From contig NZ_JAGGKC010000028.1 in assembly GCF_017873395.1 (NCBI RefSeq), positions 1 to 56,774 on the forward strand: 56,774 nt of DNA, read 5' to 3'. The stretch comes from Youngiibacter multivorans. Lineage in GTDB: Bacteria > Bacillota > Clostridia > Clostridiales > Clostridiaceae. A program made the position numbers and the translations under genes. The notes under the pieces were generated by a model. That model ran no database searches, was not told the DNA's origin, and worked only from the letters and a program-made list of their open reading frames with translations. Below, in pieces: positions 50,078 through 56,774 of the stretch (position 1 is the first letter of the stretch; every line of letters begins with the position of its first letter).

Positions 50078-52717
50078 ATGGAAGACAGGAAGACGCTGGG
50101 AACAACGTATGATCCCAAGGAATTCGAGAAGAGACTATACGACAAATGGATGGAGATGGGAGTCTTCACTCCGAAGGTGAACAAGGAAAAGAAGCCTTAC
50201 ACCATAGTGATGCCGCCTCCGAACATAACCGGAAAGCTTCATATGGGACATGCACTTGACCTTACGCTTCAGGACATGATCATCAGATACAAGAGGATGC
50301 AGGGCTTCGAGGCACTGTGGCTTCCTGGAGAAGACCATGCTTCAATAGCAACCGAAGTAAGGGTTGAGAACGAGCTTCTTAAGCAGGGTATAGTAAAGAA
50401 GGAAATAGGCAGAGAGGCATTCCTTGAAAAGGTCTGGGAATGGTCAGACGAATACAGGGAAAGGATCAGGGAACAGATCAAAAAGATGGGCTCTTCCTGC
50501 GACTTCACCCGTGAAGCCTTCACCATGGACGAGAACCTCTCCAAGGCAGTCAGGACTGTTTTCGTAAAGCTGTATGATGAGGGACTGATATACAGGGGAA
50601 ACAGGATGACAAACTGGTGCCCTAAATGCACCACTGCACTTTCAAATGCAGAGATTGAGTACAAGGAATCAGAGGGCAGCCTGTGGCACTTCAAATACCC
50701 TCTTACTGATGGAAGCGGGTACATCACAATAGCCACCACAAGGCCGGAGACAATGCTTGGAGACACAGCGGTAGCTGTAAATCCTGATGATGACAGATAC
50801 AAGGCCCTCGTAGGCAAGACCCTCATGCTTCCTCTGATGGACAAGCAAATCCCTATAGTCGCAGACTCATACGTAGACGTGGAATTCGGTACAGGCTGCG
50901 TGAAGATCACGCCAGCCCATGACCCCAACGACTACCTGGTAGGGGAAAGGCACAACCTTCCCAGCGTGAACGTCCTTGACGACCATGGCAGGATAAACTC
51001 CAATGGCGGCAAATATGCCGGTCTTGACAGATACGAGGCAAGGAAGCTGATAGTTAAGGATATGGAGGCGCTTGGACTCCTTGAATCCATAAAGCCCCAT
51101 CTCCACAACCTTTCCACCCATGACAGGTGCGGAACGGCGATAGAGCCGCTTATCTCCAAACAGTGGTACGTGAAGATGGAGCCCCTGGCAATACCTGCCC
51201 TGGAGGCAGTAAGGAACAAGGATACCAAATTCGTTCCTGAGAGATTCGAGAAGACATACTTCAACTGGATGGAAAATATCGAGGATTGGTGTATCTCAAG
51301 GCAGCTCTGGTGGGGACACAGGATACCAGTATGGTATTGCGACGCTTGCGGAGATACTATAGCATCCATAGATACTCCTCATTCCTGTCCTAAATGCGGT
51401 TCTGAAAAACTGAGGGAAGAGGAGGATGTCCTTGATACCTGGTTCAGCTCGGCATTGTGGCCTTTCTCCACATTAGGCTGGCCGGATAAGACAGAAGACC
51501 TGGAATACTTCTATCCTACCTCGACCCTTGTTACAGGATATGACATCATATTCTTCTGGGTGGCAAGGATGGTATTCTCCGGACTCTACAATATGAAGGA
51601 GACTCCATTTGACACAGTATTCATACATGGTATAGTAAGGGATTCAGAGGGCAGGAAGATGAGCAAGTCCCTTGGCAACGGCGTCGACCCTCTGGAGACA
51701 ATAGACGAGTTTGGCGCTGATGCCCTGAGATTCATGCTTGTTTCCGGAAACGCTCCAGGAAATGACATCAGGTTCTATCCTGAGAGGGTCGAAGCAGCCA
51801 GGAATTTCGCGAACAAGATCTGGAACGCATCAAGGTTTGTCCTTATGAACCTTGATGGAGAGCTCCTTGAGAAATACAAAGAATCGAGAAGCTACTCCCT
51901 GGCAGACAGATGGATACTTTCGAGGCTTAACTCACTGGTTTCCGATGTCACCGCAAACCTTGACAGATTCGAGCTGGGAGTCGCTTTGCAGAAGGTCTAT
52001 GACTTCCTGTGGAACGAACTCTGCGACTGGTATATAGAGCTTATCAAGCCTGTGTTCTATAATGGCACTGATGAAGAGAAGGGCACAAGCTTCAACGTCA
52101 TAAGGAATGTCCTTATTGCCGGCCTTAAGCTCCTCCACCCGGTAATGCCGTTCATCACTGAAGAGATTTACAGTCACTTAAGTGAAGATGCTACTATAGT
52201 GACAGCTGCCTGGCCGCAATCTGACGAAACTCTGGTAGACCTGGCAACAGAAAGGAACATGAATGCAGTCATCGAAGCCATCAGGAGCATAAGAAACCTG
52301 AGGCAGGAGATGAATGTGCCTTCATCAAGGAAGTCCAAGCTCAGCATCCTTCCACAGGAAGGGATGGGCGAAGCCTTCGTTATGGCCACCGATTATCTCA
52401 AGAAGCTTGCATTCGCTGACGAGGTGGAGCTGGTAACAGCCGAGCCGGACGGAAAAAACAATGTTGCTGTTGTCACAGGCGACGCAAGGATATTCATACC
52501 ACTACTGGACCTCATTGACAGGGACAAGGAAATAGAGAGGCTGAAGAAGGAAGAAGAAAAGCTCATGAAGGAGATTGTCAGGGTAACCTCCAAGCTTACA
52601 AACGAGAAATTCATCTCCAAAGCACCTCAGTCAGTAATTGATGAGGAAAAGGAAAAGGGTGCCAAATATGAGGCCATGATCCAGTCAGTAAGGGACAGGA
52701 TAGAGTCGTTATCCTGA
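50078..52717 (+). CDS. valS: Valyl-tRNA synthetase
   Basis: Charges tRNA-Val. The 879-residue class I enzyme has the HIGH motif as HMGH (55-58, in PPPNITGKLHMGHALD), the editing CP1 domain with TTRPETMLGDTAVAVNP, the KMSKS motif (GRKMSKSLGNG), and a C-terminal coiled coil (about 810-879, DRDKEIERLKKEEEKLMKEI) that contacts tRNA. The ATG at 50078 follows AAGGAGG; the frame is open back to 50003, but that part is the T-box antiterminator. A cysteine pair cluster (CDACGD, CPKCGS) lies in the connective region. The gene is followed by folC, a common clostridial order. Confidence 0.97.
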   Translation: MEDRKTLGTTYDPKEFEKRLYDKWMEMGVFTPKVNKEKKPYTIVMPPPNITGKLHMGHALDLTLQDMIIRYKRMQGFEALWLPGEDHASIATEVRVENELLKQGIVKKEIGREAFLEKVWEWSDEYRERIREQIKKMGSSCDFTREAFTMDENLSKAVRTVFVKLYDEGLIYRGNRMTNWCPKCTTALSNAEIEYKESEGSLWHFKYPLTDGSGYITIATTRPETMLGDTAVAVNPDDDRYKALVGKTLMLPLMDKQIPIVADSYVDVEFGTGCVKITPAHDPNDYLVGERHNLPSVNVLDDHGRINSNGGKYAGLDRYEARKLIVKDMEALGLLESIKPHLHNLSTHDRCGTAIEPLISKQWYVKMEPLAIPALEAVRNKDTKFVPERFEKTYFNWMENIEDWCISRQLWWGHRIPVWYCDACGDTIASIDTPHSCPKCGSEKLREEEDVLDTWFSSALWPFSTLGWPDKTEDLEYFYPTSTLVTGYDIIFFWVARMVFSGLYNMKETPFDTVFIHGIVRDSEGRKMSKSLGNGVDPLETIDEFGADALRFMLVSGNAPGNDIRFYPERVEAARNFANKIWNASRFVLMNLDGELLEKYKESRSYSLADRWILSRLNSLVSDVTANLDRFELGVALQKVYDFLWNELCDWYIELIKPVFYNGTDEEKGTSFNVIRNVLIAGLKLLHPVMPFITEEIYSHLSEDATIVTAAWPQSDETLVDLATERNMNAVIEAIRSIRNLRQEMNVPSSRKSKLSILPQEGMGEAFVMATDYLKKLAFADEVELVTAEPDGKNNVAVVTGDARIFIPLLDLIDRDKEIERLKKEEEKLMKEIVRVTSKLTNEKFISKAPQSVIDEEKEKGAKYEAMIQSVRDRIESLS

Positions 52718-52787
52718 TAAAACATAGGATAAGAGGCTTGACTTTGCACCACAAAACTTGAAATGGTGACACAATTTGAAATGATAA

Positions 52788-52828
52788 AAGGGCAGGGCAA
52801 CGGACCGTAGGTCCATAGTCCTGCCTTT
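52788..52828 (+). terminator. Compound hairpin between valS and folC
   Basis: GGCAGG (52791-52796) pairs with CCTGCC (52820-52825), and inside it GGACC (52802-52806) pairs with GGTCC (52810-52814). TTTG follows. It could be a weak terminator or an mRNA element: it ends seven bases before the folC ribosome site. Confidence 0.45.
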
Positions 52829-52840
52829 GTCGGAGGCATG

Positions 52841-54148
52841 ATGGATTACATTGAAGCACTTAAATATATCCACGGGATTCCAAGAGCTCCCGAACGCACA
52901 GGACTTGACAGGATGAGGTCGCTCATGCGCCACCTTGGAAACCCTCAGGATGGACTTAAGTTCATCCATGTGGCAGGAACCAACGGCAAAGGGTCCACAT
53001 CAAGGATCATTTCTCTTATCCTGGAGAAGTCAGGATACCGGACCGGACTATACACATCGCCTTTCATCGAGGTATTCGAGGAGAGGATTCAGGTCAACAG
53101 CAGGTACATTAGCCATGAAGCACTTGCAAGGCTGACCGGAAAAGTCAGGGCTGCGGTAACTGATGTGATGGCGGAAGGGCATTTCAATCCAACCGAGTTC
53201 GAGGTGGTCACAGCCATCATGTTCCTTTACTTCAAGGAAATGGACATAGACTTTGGAGTCATAGAAGTCGGGCTTGGTGGGAAAAATGATGCTACAAATG
53301 TGCTTCTACCCGTACTCTCCGTAATAACCTCGATCAGCTTCGACCATGTTGAAGATCTGGGTGACACAATCGAAAGCATAGCAGGCCATAAGGCAGGGAT
53401 AATCAAGAAGGCTCCCTCAGTATCCGCACCGCAGGATATAAAGGCAGCTGAAGTTCTGATAGAAAGGGCGCATGGTACAGGATCTGACCTAACCTTCATC
53501 TCTGGGGAAGATATAAGATATATTGGAATGGATGAATGGAAACAGCTTATTGAACTCACGGTCAATCCCTGGGGAACTATAAAGTCCCATCTAAGCCTTC
53601 TCGGAAAGCATCAGCTGGAGAACTCCCTGCTTGCTGTGACGGCTGTCTCAAAGCTCGTCAGCCTTGGCTTCTACGTGCCTCATGATGCAGTAGTGTCAGC
53701 ACTTGATGAGGTAATCTGGCCTGCACGGATGGAACGATTCGGAAAAGATCCTGTGGTCATCCTCGACGGTGCGCATAATCCTGACGGTATGCGGAACCTC
53801 ATTGAAAGTGTTGACACCTATTTCAGGGATGTTCCCCGTGTTGTGATACTTGGCATTCTGAAGGACAAGGAGGCTCATCTTATGGCAGAGCTTGCCTCAC
53901 AAGGCGCACAGGCTGTCATCTGTACATCTCCTCCAACTCCACGGGCGCTCACACCCGGAGAGCTCATGGCATATGTCCCTGACCATATTGAGCGTATAGC
54001 TGAGCCCTCTTATGAGAAGGCACTGGAGACTGCAAAAAAAATAAGCGGGCCCTCCGGTCTTATCCTCATCACAGGCTCACTTTACATGATGGGGGAATTC
54101 AGGAAGGTCCTGAGAAAAAGAGAAAACGAAGGTCTATATAAATATTAA
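52841..54148 (+). CDS. folC: Folylpolyglutamate synthase / dihydrofolate synthase
   Basis: Adds glutamates to folates, and in bifunctional members makes dihydrofolate from dihydropteroate. About 435 residues with the P-loop VAGTNGKGST (44-53), the GLYTSPFIEVFEERI segment, the metal-binding GLGGKNDATNVL, the SFDHVEDLG loop, and the C-terminal domain with DGAHNPDGM. Two adjacent ATG codons are possible (52838 and 52841); GGAGG at 52832-52836 better suits the second. Whether it has both activities cannot be told from sequence. The next gene starts after about 70 bases. Confidence 0.93.
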   Translation: MDYIEALKYIHGIPRAPERTGLDRMRSLMRHLGNPQDGLKFIHVAGTNGKGSTSRIISLILEKSGYRTGLYTSPFIEVFEERIQVNSRYISHEALARLTGKVRAAVTDVMAEGHFNPTEFEVVTAIMFLYFKEMDIDFGVIEVGLGGKNDATNVLLPVLSVITSISFDHVEDLGDTIESIAGHKAGIIKKAPSVSAPQDIKAAEVLIERAHGTGSDLTFISGEDIRYIGMDEWKQLIELTVNPWGTIKSHLSLLGKHQLENSLLAVTAVSKLVSLGFYVPHDAVVSALDEVIWPARMERFGKDPVVILDGAHNPDGMRNLIESVDTYFRDVPRVVILGILKDKEAHLMAELASQGAQAVICTSPPTPRALTPGELMAYVPDHIERIAEPSYEKALETAKKISGPSGLILITGSLYMMGEFRKVLRKRENEGLYKY

Positions 54149-54220
54149 ATTTTACACAATTCAATTATCTCCCGATTTGTTGTATACTATCTGTATAAGC
54201 AAAACAGGGAGATGATTTTT

Positions 54221-55066
54221 TTGTTCAATATTGGCTGCCATCTTTCCTCATCAAAGGGATTCCTTGCGATGGGAGAAACAGCTTCAGAAATAGGTGCCAA
54301 CACTTTCCAGTTCTTCACAAGGAATCCAAGGGGAAGCAAGGCTAAGGATATTGATCCTGAGGATTCAAGGGCACTTGTCGCATACATGTCAAAAAATGGA
54401 TTTGGAAAAATACTAGCACATGCGCCATATACTTTAAATCCGGCGGGAGCAGACCCAAAGGTCAGGGATTTCGCTGAGATGGTCATGAAGGATGATCTCG
54501 TGAGGATGGAACACGTCCCAGGCAGCTACTACAATTTCCATCCGGGAAGCCATGTAGGGCAGGGGCTTGAAGAGGGGGTCCAGCTTATTTCCGGACTTCT
54601 CAACAGGCTGCTTTCAGAGGAGCAGACCACAATAGTGCTGCTTGAGACCATGGCGGGAAAGGGCACCGAAGTCGGAAGGACATTCGAGGAGCTGCAGATG
54701 ATACTCGACAGAGTTGTGCTGAAAGACAAGGTCGGCGTTTGTCTGGATACGTGCCATGTGTATGATGCAGGATATGATATTGTTAATGACCTTGAAGGGG
54801 TACTGGGGGAATTCGATAGAATTATCGGACTTGAGAAGCTTAAGGCTATCCACATAAATGACAGCAAGAATCCGTTCTCCAGCCATAAGGACAGGCATGA
54901 AAAGATAGGGGAGGGTTCCATAGGCTTCGCTGCATTCTCAAGGATAATCAACCATAAATATCTAAGAGACCTTCCTTTCTATCTGGAGACTCCAAACGAG
55001 CTTGACGGATATGCAAAGGAAATCGAGATGCTGAAGGCCGCAAGGACCTTAAGCCAAAATTCTTGA
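54221..55066 (+). CDS. nfo: Endonuclease IV (apurinic endonuclease)
   Basis: A zinc TIM-barrel DNA repair enzyme that cuts at abasic sites. The 281 residues contain the metal-binding histidines and acids of the family: LAHAPYTLNPA, YYNFHPGSHVG, LLETMAGKG, CLDTCHVYDAGYD, HINDSKNPFSSHKDRHEKIGEG and LETPNE. The probable start is TTG at 54221 giving MFNIGCHLS, which matches the family N-terminus and has AGGGAG about ten bases upstream; an ATG at 54212 in frame directly abuts that site. It converges on the DUF4364 gene with a shared terminator. Confidence 0.95.
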   Translation: MFNIGCHLSSSKGFLAMGETASEIGANTFQFFTRNPRGSKAKDIDPEDSRALVAYMSKNGFGKILAHAPYTLNPAGADPKVRDFAEMVMKDDLVRMEHVPGSYYNFHPGSHVGQGLEEGVQLISGLLNRLLSEEQTTIVLLETMAGKGTEVGRTFEELQMILDRVVLKDKVGVCLDTCHVYDAGYDIVNDLEGVLGEFDRIIGLEKLKAIHINDSKNPFSSHKDRHEKIGEGSIGFAAFSRIINHKYLRDLPFYLETPNELDGYAKEIEMLKAARTLSQNS

Positions 55067-55071
55067 ATATA

Positions 55072-55112
55072 AAAGGGACAAAGCAAAACCTTTATGGCTG
55101 CTATGTCCCTTT
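55072..55112. terminator. Shared terminator between nfo and the DUF4364 gene
   Basis: AAAGGGACA (55072-55080) pairs with TGTCCCTTT (55104-55112), with a smaller AGC/GCT pairing within the 23-base loop. The stem ends one base before the minus-strand stop codon. Confidence 0.7.
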
Positions 55113-55113
55113 C

Positions 55114-55632
55114 CTATTTGACAAGAAGTCTGTATAGTATTCCGTAAATCGCAGACGAATCCTTCCTCCAGCTGTGCATGGCGCTTTCTGCACTATCCTT
55201 GTCCGGAAGCGAAAGTGTCAGCCCTATGATCTCCCTCTCATCCTCAAAGGCAGAGAGTCTGACCACGAAGGTACCACGTTCACCTTCTTCTATGGAAGTG
55301 GATACAGTCGCTTCCCGAATGAGCTTGTCCATGCTTCTCTCGATGCATTCATCGACTGCCTTTGTCTTCCTCGGATTCATCCTGTCGGAAAAAAGCGTAA
55401 GCATTTCCTCTCCTGTTTTTGTGAGGTGAAGGGTATCTGAACCTCTTATTGTTACCATTCTTATGCAGTCTGCTTTCTCAAGCTCGTCAATATACGTCTG
55501 CAAGTCGAAGTAATTCATGAAGATGCTGCTCAAAAGAAGGTCTGACAGCTGATCCTTGGTGAGCTCAACCTTAAGGCCTTTTATCGCATACATTATAAGC
55601 AGTTTATTTTCAGCAAGGCTATTGTTTTCCAA
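55114..55632 (-). CDS. DUF4364 family protein
   Basis: A 172-residue protein of the DUF4364 family, widespread in Clostridia and of unknown function. The N-terminal half (about 5-85) looks like a winged helix (LLIMYAIKGLKVELTKDQLSDLLLSS, FDLQTYIDELEKADCIRM, DTLHLTKTGEEML), so it may be a DNA-binding regulator, and the C-terminal half is a mixed sheet with EREIIGLTLSLPD. No membrane span or signal peptide is seen. It is divergent from the OB-fold gene. Confidence 0.85.
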   Translation of the reverse strand: MENNSLAENKLLIMYAIKGLKVELTKDQLSDLLLSSIFMNYFDLQTYIDELEKADCIRMVTIRGSDTLHLTKTGEEMLTLFSDRMNPRKTKAVDECIERSMDKLIREATVSTSIEEGERGTFVVRLSAFEDEREIIGLTLSLPDKDSAESAMHSWRKDSSAIYGILYRLLVK

Positions 55633-55770
55633 TTTGCACCTCCAAAGTCCACATTTAATGATACAGAATTTTGCAGGTCAATTCAATCATGGATGCCAGC
55701 TTTTTGAACTCAGTTATCATTTAGAAAGTGAAAATATTTTCATCTTTTCATTGCTATCGTTCTAATTTTC

Positions 55771-55798
55771 TTGAAATCGAATACACATTTGATATAAT
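55771..55798 (+). promoter_or_regulatory. Sigma-A promoter of the OB-fold gene
   Basis: TTGAAA (55771-55776), a 16-base spacer and TATAAT (55793-55798), with TG one base before the -10 (extended form). The start would be near 55805. Confidence 0.75.
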
Positions 55799-55827
55799 TA
55801 GTATTGAGTCTTTGTTTTGGGGAACAG

Positions 55828-55865
55828 AGGCCAGTGGGCATGCTCGTATTTTCGAGGTATGGCCT
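55828..55865 (+). promoter_or_regulatory. Leader hairpin before the OB-fold gene
   Basis: AGGCCA (55828-55833) pairs with TGGCCT (55860-55865), with an inner CTCG (55843-55846) / CGAG (55853-55856); TTTTCC follows. It sits in a leader of about 90 bases and might be an attenuator or a protein-binding site. Confidence 0.4.
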
Positions 55866-55896
55866 TTTCCAATACCAAAGAAAGAGGGGTAACAGA

Positions 55897-56556
55897 GTGG
55901 AGAACTACACAGAGAACAACAGTATTACTCTAGAGGGGCTGGTGCTCAAGAAACCACAGGTGAGCCATGAATTGTACGGCGAGGTATTTCATGTATTCGA
56001 GCTCGAGGTGGACAGGCTGAGCGAATCAAAAGACATACTCTGCGTCACTATTTCAGAAAGGCTTCTGACTGATATGACACTCAGTGTAGGAGACTTCATC
56101 AGGGTCAATGGTCAGCTGAGAAGCTACAACAAGGTAGTGGAGAACAGGAACAAGCTGGTTCTTACTGTTTTTGCCAGGTCCATTGAGGTACCGGAGGAAC
56201 GTGCCAAGGATCCCAATGAGATACTTCTAGACGGATTCATATGCAAGGCTCCTGTATACAGGAAGACCCCCTTCGGCAGGGAGATAACTGATATTCTCGT
56301 TGCCGTTAACAGGGCTTACAACAAATCCGACTACATCCCGATAATCGCCTGGGGAAGGAATGCACGGTATTCCAAGAACCTTGAGATAGGGGAGAGGATA
56401 AAAGTCTGCGGCAGGCTTCAGTCAAGGGAGTACGTCAAGAATGTGAGCGAAACCGAAAAGGTAACAAGAGTTGCGTACGAGGTGTCAGTCTCAAGGCTCG
56501 AGCTGGTAAAGCACGACGAATCAAGGAGTGAAGAGGAAGAATCTTCGCTTGCATAG
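55897..56556 (+). CDS. OB-fold protein related to single-stranded DNA-binding protein
   Basis: A 219-residue protein with two SSB-like OB folds: about 8-100 (NSITLEGLVLKKPQVSHELYGEVFHVFELEV) and about 108-205 (ILLDGFICKAPVYRKTPFGREITDILVAVN, IPIIAWGRNARYSKNLEIGERIKVCGRLQSREY). It ends in the acidic tail DESRSEEEESSLA. The second fold matches the SSB family best. The tail is acidic but lacks the DIPF tip by which housekeeping SSB recruits partners, so this is probably an accessory SSB-like protein. I chose GTG at 55897, seven bases after GAGGGG; the frame is open from 55804, but that lies at the predicted transcription start. Confidence 0.85.
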   Translation: MENYTENNSITLEGLVLKKPQVSHELYGEVFHVFELEVDRLSESKDILCVTISERLLTDMTLSVGDFIRVNGQLRSYNKVVENRNKLVLTVFARSIEVPEERAKDPNEILLDGFICKAPVYRKTPFGREITDILVAVNRAYNKSDYIPIIAWGRNARYSKNLEIGERIKVCGRLQSREYVKNVSETEKVTRVAYEVSVSRLELVKHDESRSEEEESSLA

Positions 56557-56563
56557 GTAAATT

Positions 56564-56598
56564 ACAAGGCGTAGGGCATAAGCTCTGCGCCTTGTTTC
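56564..56598 (+). terminator. Terminator after the OB-fold gene
   Basis: ACAAGGCG (56564-56571) pairs with CGCCTTGT (56588-56595), with an inner AGGGC/GCTCT pairing, then TTC. Confidence 0.75.
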
Positions 56599-56774
56599 AT
56601 GCTCACCAGATTTCATACTGTGAATGACGGGGGCCTAATCTAAGAGTCTTGAAGAAATTTATTGTGCTGAAAAGTATTTATGGTTAATTGAAAAAGCAAC
56701 TTCCACTTTGCCAAATAGAATTCCACTAATTTAGGAATCTGGGATTTCTTTGATGTACATGGTTTTTTAGACAG
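56599..56774. other. Intergenic end of the window, nothing recognised
   Basis: The last 176 bases are AT-rich and have no frame with a ribosome site, no clear hairpin and no RNA motif I recognise. Confidence 0.5.

Noticed and set aside
1..56774. CRISPR arrays, prophage, tRNA or rRNA genes
   Set aside because: No regular direct-repeat arrays, no phage or transposase genes, and no tRNA or rRNA signatures were seen by eye; a tRNAscan or repeat search would be needed to exclude small cases.

Overview
The window looks like an ordinary stretch of chromosome from an anaerobic, Gram-positive member of the Clostridia, probably an amino-acid or organic-acid fermenter. The signs are a clostridial-order Rnf complex (rnfCDGEAB), a T-box leader on valS, an S-box (SAM-I) riboswitch on metNIQ, strong AGGAGG-type ribosome binding sites with many TTG starts, a DUF4364 gene, an Fe-S type PurF, a B12-dependent ribonucleotide reductase and thiolase/3-hydroxybutyryl-CoA dehydrogenase genes. 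The genus cannot be fixed from the sequence alone. I saw no phage, insertion sequence, CRISPR array, rRNA or tRNA gene.

Layout. 1-5.2 kb: nrdJ (minus strand) behind a promoter overlapped by two NrdR boxes, then a plus-strand trio (gamma-carbonic anhydrase-like protein, CvfB-like S1 protein, free methionine sulfoxide reductase). 5.3-10 kb: a P-type Ca2+ ATPase and glutamine-dependent NAD synthetase (minus). 10-21 kb: a compact purine operon purL-E-C-F-M-N-H-D that carries PRPP to IMP except for purB and purK, behind a long leader with a palindromic operator candidate. 21-24 kb: SAM riboswitch and methionine ABC transporter metNIQ. 24-29.4 kb: rnfCDGEAB, the ferredoxin:NAD+ ion pump, with an unusual double-length RnfG, followed by a small membrane protein.

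29.7-37.7 kb: a cluster for short-chain hydroxy/oxo-acid use: SDR dehydrogenase, GntP-family permease, CoA-transferase, a PAS/AAA+ sigma-54 activator, thiolase, and a divergent 3-hydroxybutyryl-CoA dehydrogenase. Two sigma-54 (-24/-12) promoters are visible, one before the CoA-transferase operon and one before the thiolase gene, so the adjacent activator probably controls both. The likely route is uptake of 3-hydroxybutyrate or a related acid, CoA activation, oxidation to acetoacetyl-CoA and thiolysis to acetyl-CoA.

37.7-45.3 kb: a gap that probably encodes a structured RNA of about 180 nt, then NfeD-like and SPFH/stomatin membrane proteins, an SDR oxidoreductase, a two-component system (minus), a methyltransferase, an M16 peptidase and RecX. 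45.4-56.8 kb: a giant 1425-residue 2-hydroxyacyl-CoA dehydratase activase-related protein with an odd leader, T-box-controlled valS, folC, endonuclease IV, DUF4364 (minus) and an OB-fold protein related to single-stranded DNA-binding protein. The most noteworthy signals are the paired sigma-54 promoters, the candidate structured RNA at 37.8-38.0 kb, the duplicated RnfG and the unusual translation-start region of the giant activase.
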